Below, piece by piece: positions 5,554 through 10,911 of a DNA stretch of 11,449 nucleotides. The notes under the pieces were generated by a model. That model saw nothing but the letters and a program-made list of their open reading frames with translations. It made no database searches and had not been told where the DNA came from. Position numbers and translations under genes: made by a program. Origin of the DNA: Baffinella frigidus (lineage: Eukaryota; Cryptophyceae; Cryptomonadales; Baffinellaceae); NCBI GenBank assembly GCA_026770585.1, contig MU646635.1, positions 298,533-309,981 of the forward strand, in the 5' to 3' direction. Positions within the stretch are counted from its first letter, which is position 1; each line of letters begins with the position of its first letter.

Positions 5554-5711
5554 ACCCGACCAAAACGCCTCCCGCCGCAACCGCGTGCGGACCTGAAGGA
5601 GCTTCGCGGCCCAGCGGGCAATGCGCTTGCCGCTGCTCTGCTCCACGCGTCCGACGCTCGTTGTCACCTCCCTTCGCCTCTTTTGGACGACCTCAAGCCG
5701 GCACTGTCCTG
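5554..5711 (-). CDS. Candidate exon, basic helical segment ending at GTGAGT
   Basis: Bounded by TTTGCGTCAG and the strong donor GTGAGT (5548-5553). The minus strand reads QCRLEVVQKRRREVTTSVGR, VEQSSGKRIARWAAKLLQ, VRTRLRREAFWSG. Third positions are strongly GC, and there is no ATG, as in an internal exon. The downstream link is unresolved: it ends in phase 0, whereas the nearest acceptor before the ATG at 5425 needs another phase, so the two may be separate genes. A plus-strand ORF (5455-5712, 85 residues, with ATG) overlaps and is the alternative. Confidence 0.35.
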
Positions 5712-5956
5712 ACGCAAATTGACTAAATTTTGCAGTAGATTCAGTCAACTCAATTTTTGCGGTCGCGACACACCTTTTGGGAAAAGTCCATTTTCAGGGC
5801 GAGATAACGGGAAAAGTCAATTTGACCCCCTTAACTTCTTCTACGAGCTCGTACCCTGTTCTCTGACCTTATCCGTACACCTGCGGTCACGCGGAACGCA
5901 CAGTCGGACTTCAATGACCACACTGCCTTGTGTCTTTCTATTTCTTTTTTTGACAG

Positions 5957-6099
5957 AGAAAATCTGGCGACCGCTCCAACCAAAATACGTACCTCGAAGC
6001 ACCTTCGATTCTCTCTCGCTCGGTGCCCACACCGGGGACCCTCCCACTGAGTTGGAGATCGTTGAGCTTGAGTTAGGATCCTTCGTACGAGGCTCGTAG
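5957..6099 (+). CDS. Candidate terminal exon after strong polypyrimidine acceptor
   Basis: TTTCTATTTCTTTTTTTGACAG ends at 5956, a strong 3' splice signal. The following frame reads KIWRPLQPKYVPRSTFDSLS, LGAHTGDPPTELEIVELELG, SFVRGS, then TAG at 6097-6099. Upstream the same frame is open back to 5719, but that part contains AT-rich, repeat-like sequence and no convincing donor. The stop lies at the edge of dispersed repeat E. The opposite strand is also open here (5841-6206, no ATG), so the call is tentative. Confidence 0.3.
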
Positions 6100-6275
6100 T
6101 GATGGCAACCAGAGTCGTGAAGCGAGGCTAAGGTAGGTAGGTAAGGTTGTACATTTAAGTCCTTAATTAAAGAACCTTCAGGACCTTTAGGTTTTATTGT
6201 TAGCACTTAATTCGAGCCCTCTCTGGTCGCCTTAATTTTACGGTCCGACGTCATAATTCAATAAAGTCTCTTCCC
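6098..6275 (+). repeat. Dispersed repeat E, copy 1
   Basis: Shares AGTGATGGC.A.CAGAGTCG.GAAGCGAG, GGTTGTACATTTA, AGCACTTA.TTCGAGCCCTCT, GGTCCGACGTCATAA and AAAGTCTCTTC, in the same order, with 11025-11185. Within the copy GGCAACCAGAG (6104-6114) pairs with CTCTGGTCGCC (6221-6231). TTCGAGCCC resembles a Pol III B box, but no tRNA-like fold was found. A possible 9-bp direct repeat, CACCTTCGA, occurs at 6000-6008 and 6275-6283. Confidence 0.7.
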
Positions 6276-6283
6276 ACCTTCGA

Positions 6284-6530
6284 GGTTTTTTAGACGATAA
6301 GAATCGTTGGGACCCAACACACTTGTTCCAATGGCAGCGCCCGGCGAGGGGTTGGGGCGCGAGACGAGAGTGCATAGTTCTCAAGGGGACGGCACATGTC
6401 AACAACGGAAATAGCGTCAACAGGTACAGAGGAAAGTTGCGGGGGAGAAAGAAGTCTACTCGCGAAGTGAAAATCCCGCGAAGTGAAAAAAATTAAATCT
6501 CGCGAAGTTAAAATTTAAGTTAAATTTAAA
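6284..6530. repeat. Unique stretch with three CGCGAAGT(G/T)AAAA repeats
   Basis: The only structure I see is near 6460, 6476 and 6501: three copies of CGCGAAGTGAAAA-type sequence, followed by an AT-rich near-palindrome (AAAATTTAAGTTAAATTTAA) around 6510-6535. No gene supported in 6284-6530. Confidence 0.6.
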
Positions 6531-6607
6531 TTTTGTCACAAAACCATGTTGGGGGAGCGCAGCTCTTCGCGGACAACAGCACACGCGTTCAGAGATTTCA
6601 ACGAGAA

Positions 6608-6781
6608 ATGTGGGCGAAATACGTGATTGTGATGAACCGCTCTCACTATGCCTGTGGGCGGATGGCGCCGAGATGGGGTGCTGTGCTGGCTTCCGGGGTG
6701 TCAGCCAATGTTCGGTTCAAGAAAAGATATGTCAACTATTCTTCTGCATCTGCGCACCTGACTACCCGGGAGCACTATTAG
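6608..6781 (+). CDS. Small ORF, 57 residues, unknown
   Basis: ATG with G at -3. It reads MWAKYVIVMNRSHYACGRMA, PRWGAVLASGVSANVRFKKR, YVNYSSASAHLTTREHY, then TAG. The frame is open upstream to 6533 without another ATG, so it could be part of a longer exon. A good donor (CCAG|GTAACC at 6789-6797) follows shortly after the stop and fits a different frame better. Composition is normal. No family recognised. Confidence 0.3.
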   Translation: MWAKYVIVMNRSHYACGRMAPRWGAVLASGVSANVRFKKRYVNYSSASAHLTTREHY

Positions 6782-6799
6782 GTCTATCCAGGTAACCGC

Positions 6800-7085
6800 G
6801 CACCTCTCCGGTGCAGCCATCTATTGTCTAAAGTCATTTTTTTCTTACATTTTCTCCAAGTGGATGATTGTGGTTCAATTTTTAAAAATGCCCGACCGAG
6901 GCTCACAGTAGGAATGTTTTAAATGCAATAACCCTCCCGAGTAGGCACAGCGTGCAGGACCCCAGCAGTGTGCAATATCCCTATTGCCAGTTTGCACAAC
7001 CTCCGCAGCAAGGACCAGGCGTGGTTGGTGCGCTTAGTTTAGCGTGCAGGACCCCCCGCAGTGCTCTTGGGACTAGTCCCACGAG
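6800..7085. other. No gene seen; small direct repeat
   Basis: AT-rich stretch, then GCGTGCAGGACCCC (near 6950) repeated as GCGTGCAGGACCCCCCGCAGT (near 7041), each followed by AGTG. No convincing coding region. Confidence 0.5.
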
Positions 7086-7087
7086 CG

Positions 7088-7120
7088 AGCTCTCTCTTTC
7101 TCTCTCTTCCTCACTCATTT

Positions 7121-7162
<42 letters not shown>

Positions 7163-7175
7163 GTAAAGCAACTTG

Positions 7176-7206
<31 letters not shown>

Positions 7207-7262
7207 TCTCTCTCTCGCTCTCTCGCTCTCTCTCTCTCCCTTCCTCTCTCTTTCTCTCTGCC
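7088..7262 (+). repeat. (CT)n microsatellite, ~175 bp
   Basis: Nearly pure CT dinucleotide with short interruptions (TTTCTGTAAAGCAACTTG in the middle). The ORFs across it on both strands (Ser-Leu or Arg-Glu repeats) are spurious. The flank 7263-7478 has a small direct repeat (GAGAACCTGAGAACCTAAGAA) and no gene. Confidence 0.95.
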
Positions 7263-7478
7263 CAGACAGGACTCAGCTACAGCCAATGTGGAAAGATCTG
7301 GCCAATTCTGAGAACCTGAGAACCTAAGAACCTGAAAGCAACAACGTTTTCAGCGGTCATGATGACGTTTTTTTAAAAATGCTCCTGCGTAGGCTCTTTA
7401 AGCCTTGAGTTGAGTAATAAAAAAACATATGCGCCTTAAAGAAACAAGCCGCCTCGGAACTATCGGCGCAGCTGCCAA

Positions 7479-7641
7479 CCACACACCGGACTTCGAAGGG
7501 GTTTCTGAATAACCCTTAAGCGATAAGACCTACGACCCTACGGTGGACAATCCGTGGGGGCATAGGGGGGGTTCCTAAGGATAAGGTAACGGAAAGGTGG
7601 CCCGATTTGGGCCGAAAACCCCTTCGTAGCCCGCTGTGTGG
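7479..7641. mobile_element. Inverted-repeat element family 1, intact copy B (163 bp)
   Basis: The left terminus CCACACACCGGACTTCGAAG pairs with the right terminus ending CCTTCGTAGCCCGCTGTGTGG, near-perfect over about 23 bp. The interior contains AACCCTTAAGCGATAAGACC, the TACGGTGG/CCTAAGG blocks and GGCCCGATTTGGGCC. There is no coding capacity. Related copies occur at 1312, 10583 and 10912, and size and ends fit a MITE. No obvious target-site duplication. Confidence 0.85.
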
Positions 7642-7680
7642 CTTACGTACATCCTGCTTCACAACTCATCTTGGTAGTAG

Positions 7681-7932
7681 ACACCCCACACAGACCCCCC
7701 TCCTGCTCCCAAAGCTTCCGCCCCCCGCGATCAGAGCAAAACAGTCGCCGCCTCAGCGAACCCGCTAGCGCGCTTGAGCCCAGGTACAAGTGGCAACGTG
7801 AGACGCTTTCCCCGGATCAAGCGCTCTCCTCTCCCGCCTTTTGCAGAGGTGAAATTTTTGGAGACGACCGACTCAAATCAGGCCTCCGAAGTGGCTGAGA
7901 TCGAGGCTGGATTCCCAGACGTTTTCACCTGA
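7681..7932 (+). CDS. ATG-less open frame, Pro/Lys-rich then acidic
   Basis: Open for 83 codons after TAGTAG, ending TGA at 7930-7932. It begins TPHTDPPPAPKASAPRDQSK and ends EVKFLETTDSNQASEVAEIE, AGFPDVFT. The C-terminal half is strongly protein-like. The lack of ATG suggests an exon; TTGGTAG just before 7681, or CCGCCTTTTGCAG at 7834-7846, could be acceptors. FPDVF resembles the segment before reverse transcriptase in some Ty3-type polyproteins, but that is too little to call a retroelement. It starts about 40 bp from the right end of the family 1 element. Confidence 0.3.
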   Translation, partial: TPHTDPPPAPKASAPRDQSKTVAASANPLARLSPGTSGNVRRFPRIKRSPLPPFAEVKFLETTDSNQASEVAEIEAGFPDVFT

Positions 7933-8109
7933 CAAAACCTCGAATTCGCATTCCGGCTACAGAAAATGGCTCAAACTCTAATCTCGATTTGGAGGGCTTA
8001 GGGGCAGGAAAAAAGAAATCTGCGCGCATTTTGCCGATACAGAAGGCTAAAAACCTCTACAACAGTTTTTGAGCGGTATATTTATTACCGAATCAACCAA
8101 CTGTATGGA
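7933..8109. other. No feature recognised
   Basis: AT-richer spacer between the frame ending at 7932 and the minus-strand block ending at 8110. No supported gene or repeat. Confidence 0.4.
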
Positions 8110-8172
8110 TTATGAGCACTTTTTGACCACAAATGCGAAGTCCCAATCCACCACGAGGTTCCCGTCCAGCAG
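8110..8172 (-). CDS. Candidate last exon, LLDGNLVVDWDFAFVVKKCS-stop
   Basis: After CGCGTGCCCAG the minus strand reads LLDGNLVVDWDFAFVVKKCS and TAA (8110-8112), 21 codons in phase 0. The upstream island (8212-8352) ends in phase 0 at CAC|GTGAGG, so the frame is kept across a proposed 39-bp intron. That intron carries the word CCCTTTAGCCGGTTTC, which recurs at 8815-8832 in reverse orientation terms as an 18-bp repeat. No family recognised. Confidence 0.35.
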   Translation of the reverse strand: MLDGNLVVDWDFAFVVKKCS

Positions 8173-8185
8173 CTGGGCACGCGCG

Positions 8186-8203
8186 GAAACCGGCTAAAGG
8201 GTA
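8186..8203 (+). repeat. 18-bp repeat GAAACCGGCTAAAGGGTA, copy 1
   Basis: Identical to 8815-8832. Both are preceded by CGCG(G). Confidence 0.95.
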
Positions 8204-8211
8204 GTCCTCAC

Positions 8212-8352
8212 GTGGGGCGTTGGCGTTATCGCAAAGAGCAACGCGCTCGCACACCCAGGCCCCTCAACCCTACGACATGCGATTCCCATCTCCTCCCGGA
8301 CGCCGCTCGCCCTGATAATGACGATAGCTGCAACCGAACTCAAGAAGGATGG
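8212..8352 (-). CDS. Candidate exon, SSVAAIVIIRASGVREEMGI
   Basis: The minus strand is open from 8352 and reads PSFLSSVAAIVIIRASGVRE, EMGIACRRVEGPGCASALLF, AITPTPH up to CAC|GTGAGG. Without splicing it continues VRTTL to TAG at 8194-8196 (53 codons). A short hydrophobic stretch (VAAIVII) is present. There is no ATG upstream of Met22. The antisense plus frame (8212-8430) is also open and Cys-rich (SCNRTQEGWSPECKSGCESF, no ATG), so strand choice is uncertain. Confidence 0.3.
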
Positions 8353-8814
8353 TCACCTGAATGCAAATCAGGATGCGAAAGCTTCAAAAGCGGTTTCTGC
8401 GAGACACACAAGATTTCTTCGCGTTCCTGAATTGATTTAATATCAGATTTGGCTTGGCGTTTGACCCATTTCCTACATTTAGGTCTTTAAAATAGCTGGG
8501 TTTGTACCACACATCTTTTAGATGGACAGATTCCGAAATTAAATCTTTTCCGGTCCAGGATGAGATTGCACGCTAAAACTTGACGCCAATGATTGCTAAA
8601 TTGATGCCAGGCCGCGACACCGCTTTCATGAGGCGCATGTAGGCCTCGAATGGATTGACTTGAACCGTCAGTCTTGTGGCGATTCTCTGGACCGCGACAT
8701 CTCGCATCCTTGAGGTCCTTTAGGTTCTTCGCATAGACACCGGAACTTATCCTGCAGAAAGGCCATGCTTCCTTTCGGATCACATCAAGCCCCCCTGTAC
8801 AGAGGATCGCGGCA

Positions 8815-8832
8815 GAAACCGGCTAAAGGGTA
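8815..8832 (+). repeat. 18-bp repeat GAAACCGGCTAAAGGGTA, copy 2
   Basis: Exact copy of 8186-8203. Confidence 0.95.
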
Positions 8833-8850
8833 CGACTCGTATCCTCAAAC

Positions 8851-8891
8851 GGGTTCCTTTAGGTCCTTTAGGTCCTTTAGGTCCTTTAGGT
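8851..8891 (+). repeat. (CCTTTAGGT)n minisatellite
   Basis: About four 9-bp CCTTTAGGT units. On minus it reads CCTAAAGGA (Pro-Lys-Gly), giving the PKGPKGPKG stretch of a minus-strand ORF. CCTTTAGG words also occur at 6184-6191 and 8718-8725. Confidence 0.9.
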
Positions 8892-9067
8892 TTTAATTTC
8901 TCCCAACATAGCCCAACGACACGCCGTTCCGTAGAAGGGATCTGCAGAGAAAGCATTTTTGCTTTCGGATCGCGTTTAGCTCTCCAGTGCAGAGGCTCGT
9001 GAAGAGGGGATACAGGGCGGTTCTCTTGGGGTCTTTGAGGAGTCCCCAACCGGGAACACAAAAGGTC

Positions 9068-9152
9068 CTTTGGTGCTTTGGTGCTTTGGTGCTTTTGGTG
9101 CATAGTGCACAAATTTGATCAAATTTGCATAAATTTGACCATCAAATTTGAC
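9068..9152. repeat. GGTGCTTT repeats and AAATTTGA palindrome cluster
   Basis: Four GGTGCTTT(T) units (9072-9100), then CAAATTTGATCAAATTTG, an 18-bp perfect palindrome (9110-9127), then two AAATTTGACC units. A small AT-rich structured patch. Confidence 0.85.
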
Positions 9153-9264
9153 CAGTCCCACAGATTTTTTCGAGCGACGGGTTGCAACTTGCAACTGACC
9201 CGGTGGGATGCAACTCAGCATCAAGTTTTTGGTTTGGGTCGTTCCTTACAAACGGAGAAGACAG

Positions 9265-9408
9265 GAACCGCTTCCACGATCCAGAGCTTCCCGGGAGCGA
9301 TCGTCCATCTCCTGTGCCTGCCCCAAGGGTCCTTCAGCTGAAGGGATCACATCGCAAGGCTCAGCCAGAGGCCCTGCGCAGAGTGGCCCTCTGGTGGGCG
9401 GTTGGGTT
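9265..9408 (+). CDS. Candidate exon upstream of membrane segment
   Basis: After GGAGAAGACAG the plus frame reads NRFHDPELPGSDRPSPVPAP, RVLQLKGSHRKAQPEALRRV, ALWWAVG and two bases before GTGAGC (9409). The leftover TT joins with the C at 9534 to give TTC, Phe, so the frame continues into the membrane exon across a 125-bp intron. A second plus frame (9208-9516) and minus-strand ORFs overlap. This frame was preferred for composition and phase. It includes a 14-bp palindrome, CCTTCAGCTGAAGG, at 9331-9344. Confidence 0.35.
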
Positions 9409-9533
9409 GTGAGCAAGGGGCGTAAGAGAGTCAGGAGGCACCGCTTCGAGCAGGAGCTTCCCCGGGCGCACCCGTGGGCACACGCGCGACGCGCATCGAG
9501 GTGTACTCCAGGGTGAGGAGGAGAGGGCGACAG

Positions 9534-9714
9534 CATGCCGTTCCTCTACATAACGGACCCTCCCACGACAACGCCGGCTCCACTCTTCGGGGGGGCGAGC
9601 CCCACGGTGATCATCGTCGTGGCGGCGGTTGCCGTCATCCTCCTGCTCCTCTGCCTCTTCGCGGGGGCCGCCTGCTGCGTGATTGCGTCGAGAAGGCGCT
9701 CTGCTGACACGCGG
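9534..9714 (+). CDS. Candidate single-pass membrane protein exon
   Basis: ATG at 9535 opens MPFLYITDPPTTTPAPLFGG, a Thr/Pro-rich stalk-like stretch. Then come ASPTVIIVVAAVAVILLLLC and LFAGAACCVIA, about 28 hydrophobic residues. SRRR then acts as a stop-transfer and predicts a cytoplasmic tail. This is the clearest protein feature in the window. The exon is proposed to start after GGGCGACAG (9533) or at its own ATG, and to end at ACGCGG|GTACCC. Unspliced, the frame ends at TAA 9790-9792 after a Ser/Pro-rich, pyrimidine-driven tail. Membrane topology is inferred from hydrophobicity and the basic cluster only; the ligand and family are unknown. Confidence 0.5.
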
Positions 9715-9838
9715 GTACCCCACCAACCCCAGACGGCGACCCCATCGTCCTTCCTACGCCCCTTGAGTTTCTCTCTCCCCCCCCCCCCGTAACCACGCGG
9801 CAAAACCTTTGACCCTGAACGGAGTTTCTCTCCCGCAG

Positions 9839-9898
9839 CGTGAGCGGTCGGGGGGGGGCGGGAGCGACGATGGAAGGCCGACGCAAGGGTGGCGTGAG
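9839..9898 (+). CDS. Candidate tail exon 1, RERSGGGGSDDGRPTQGWRE
   Basis: The acceptor GGAGTTTCTCTCCCGCAG is strong. The block is exactly 20 codons, phase 0 at both ends, and stops at CGTGAG|GTATCG. Spliced to the membrane exon (also phase 0) it gives a Gly-linker and acidic/aromatic tail. The QGWRE end with its donor recurs at 10075, 10226 and 10342. Part of the block is one arm of an inverted repeat, so low-complexity origin is possible. Confidence 0.4.
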
Positions 9899-9900
9899 GT

Positions 9901-10048
9901 ATCGTCGCTCCCACCCCCTCCGCCCGCACACCCTGTTCGACCCTGTTCGACCCTGTCTGGGGTCTTACAGGGACAACCCCCTGTTAGGGTGTGCAACACC
10001 GAACACCCTGTTAGGGTGTGCGGGCGGGGGGGGGGCGGGAGCGACGAT
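9901..10048. repeat. Long inverted repeat (34/36-nt arms) with inner hairpin
   Basis: The arm 9901-9934 (ATCGTCGCTCCC...CCGCACACCCT) is the near-perfect reverse complement of 10013-10048; they differ by a 2-nt indel and few mismatches in the G tract. The 11-nt ATCGTCGCTCC also pairs perfectly with 9861-9871. Inside lie CCCTGTTCGA tandem repeats (9931-9956), two CCCTGTTAGGGTGTGC copies, and the hairpin ACACCCT-GTT-AGGGTGT (10003-10019). Confidence 0.9.
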
Positions 10049-10075
10049 GCAAGGCCGCCGCAAGGATGGCGTGAG
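9971..10075 (+). CDS. Candidate tail exon 2, with second QGWRE copy
   Basis: The acceptor is CTGGGGTCTTACAG (9970). The 35-codon block is phase 0 at both ends: GQPPVRVCNTEHPVRVCGRG, then GGGSDDARPPQGWRE, ending GAG|GTAGCG. The second half duplicates tail exon 1. HPVRVC and PPVRVC are an internal repeat from the duplicated CCCTGTTAGGGTGTGC. The 72-bp gap to tail exon 1 is also open in frame, so it may be exon rather than intron. Confidence 0.35.
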
Positions 10076-10110
10076 GTAGCGCCTGGTTCACGGTTTCGGG
10101 TTGAGGGTTT

Positions 10111-10138
10111 ATGATGGCGCTCAAGGCTGCCAGCAGCG
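10111..10138 (+). CDS. Possible first exon MMALKAASSG ending at GTGAGT
   Basis: Two consecutive ATGs (the second in AtgATGG context) open MMALKAASSG, stopping at GCG|GTGAGT, a consensus donor. It sits between telomere-like blocks and could be the start of a different or a tandem gene copy. Short and unsupported otherwise. Confidence 0.2.
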
Positions 10139-10159
10139 GTGAGTCCGCGCCGAGTGAAA

Positions 10160-10208
10160 AACCCGAACCCTAACCCCTAACCCCTGACCCCAAACCCTAA
10201 CCCCAAAC
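10160..10208 (-). repeat. C-rich telomere-like block
   Basis: CCCGAACCCTAACCCCTAAC...CCAAACCCTAACCCC on plus, inverted relative to the adjacent G-rich arrays at 10235 and 10353. Confidence 0.9.
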
Positions 10209-10226
10209 GCAAGGATGGCGTGAGGT
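10205..10226 (+). pseudogene. Partial copy of tail module (TQGWRE, donor GTAGAG)
   Basis: AAACGCAAGGATGGCGTGAG|GTAGAG matches the end of the tail exons. Its upstream part has been replaced by C-rich telomere-like DNA. Confidence 0.45.
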
Positions 10227-10234
10227 AGAGCCCG

Positions 10235-10292
10235 GTTGCGGGTTTAGGGTTTAGGGTTTAGGGTTTAGGGTTTAGGGTTTAGGGTTTAGGGT
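10235..10292 (+). repeat. (TTTAGGG)7 exact interstitial telomere array
   Basis: Seven consecutive exact TTTAGGG units at 10243-10291. This is the strongest evidence for the telomere type. Confidence 0.95.
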
Positions 10293-10299
10293 GTACCAT

Positions 10300-10342
10300 G
10301 GGGAGCGACGATGGAAGGCCAAACGCAAGGGTGGCGTGAGGT
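10300..10342 (+). pseudogene. Fourth copy of tail module between telomere arrays
   Basis: GGGAGCGACGATGGAAGGCC, then AAACGCAAGGGTGGCGTGAG|GTAGCG. A one-base insertion relative to tail exon 1 puts an ATG in frame with QGWRE (MEGQTQGWRE). The donor is intact, and a homogeneous telomere array lies on each side. Confidence 0.5.
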
Positions 10343-10352
10343 AGCGCCTGGT

Positions 10353-10552
10353 TTGGGGTTTGGGGTTTGGGGTTTAGGGTTTAGGGTTTAAGGTTTCGGG
10401 TTTCGGGTTTAGGGTTTCGGGTTTCGGGTTTAACGTTTAAGGTTTAAGGTTTAGGGTTTAGGGTTCAGGGTTTGGGGTTTGGAGTTTGGAGTTTAGGGTT
10501 TAGGGTTTAAGGGTTAGGGTTTAAGGTTTAGGGTTTGGGGTTTAGGGTGTAC
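10353..10552 (+). repeat. Telomere-like array with TTTGGGG, TTTCGGG and TTTAAGG variants
   Basis: About 200 bp of near-tandem 7-bp units. Variant types cluster in runs. Ends GGGTGTACCACCC; a related GGGTGTACCATGG ends the array at 10292. Confidence 0.95.
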
Positions 10553-10582
10553 CACCCTTGGCGCGCAAGGCTTGGTGGCTCA

Positions 10583-10743
10583 TTACACAGCGGACTTCGA
10601 AGGCATTTTGAATGACCCCTAAGCGATAAGACCTAGGACCCTACGGTAGACAACCCGTAGGGACATAGGGGGGGTCCTACGGATAAGGTAACGGAAAGGT
10701 GGCCCGATTTGGGCCGAAAATTCCTTCGTAGCCCGCTGTGTGG
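10583..10743. mobile_element. Inverted-repeat element family 1, full-length copy C (161 bp)
   Basis: TTACACAGCGGACTTCGAAG on the left and CCTTCGTAGCCCGCTGTGTGG on the right, with the same interior as copy B (AAGGTAACGGAAAGGTGGCC, GGGCCGAAAA). Both ends present. No clear target-site duplication. Confidence 0.85.
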
Positions 10744-10911
10744 ATAGTGTTCCGGAACATTTTCGATTTACCTTGACAGCCACCCCAGATCTGGGGTGGC
10801 TGACAAAAACGACATACGTTTTGGACGAGAATGGGAATTTTAGCTCCTTTCGGAGTTTTAAAAGGCCTTTGGTTCCAGAGCACAGTTTGAGCCACCTCCC
10901 AGGGCTAGTGG
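10744..10911 (+). other. Unique island with perfect palindrome and ATG-less open frame
   Basis: Lies between two family 1 copies. It contains TGTTCCGGAACA (10748-10759) and a 26-bp uninterrupted palindrome, CAGCCACCCCAGA plus its reverse complement (10777-10802). A plus frame is open across the island (TKTTYVLDENGNFSSFRSFK, RPLVPEHSLSHLPGLVATQ) but has no ATG, and the minus strand is open too. Treat any coding as a guess. Confidence 0.3.
10898..10911 (+). repeat. 14-bp target-site duplication, left copy
   Basis: CCCAGGGCTAGTGG, identical to 11186-11199. It ends exactly where the family 1 terminus CCACACAGCGG begins. Confidence 0.85.

Larger units (their letters stand above)
8620..9002 (-). 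repeat. Two diverged ~190-bp tandem units
   Basis: CTGCAGAAAGGC..GCTTCCTTTCGGATC...CAGAGGATCGCGG (8753-8812) parallels CTGCAGAGAAAGCATTTTTGC...CAGAGGCTCGTG (8941-9001). On the minus strand each unit carries TTTCT(CT)GCAG followed downstream by CCTAAAGGA repeats. The unit spacing is about 188 bp. Minus-strand ORFs (8487-8783 and 8780-9103) cross the units but lack similarity to anything I recognise; 8487-8783 also lacks an ATG. Confidence 0.6.

Noticed and set aside
6204-6225. tRNA B-box-like TTCGAGCCC in repeat E as evidence of a tRNA gene
   Set aside because: No acceptor stem, anticodon arm or T-arm pairing could be drawn; at most a Pol III-derived repeat.
6952-7327. Ser/Leu-rich and Arg/Glu-rich ORFs on both strands
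   Set aside because: They are products of the (CT)n microsatellite.
7843-7862. Resemblance of GCAGAGGTGAAATTTTTGGA to a conserved 18S rRNA segment
   Set aside because: The surrounding sequence does not match rRNA; a short chance similarity.
8780-9103. 107-residue minus-strand ORF with PKGPKGPKG
   Set aside because: Crosses a 9-bp minisatellite, a GGTGCTTT repeat and diverged tandem units; composition follows the repeats.
9546-9931. Minus-strand ORFs opposite the membrane segment
   Set aside because: Arg/Ala/Thr-rich shadows of the hydrophobic plus-strand frame.
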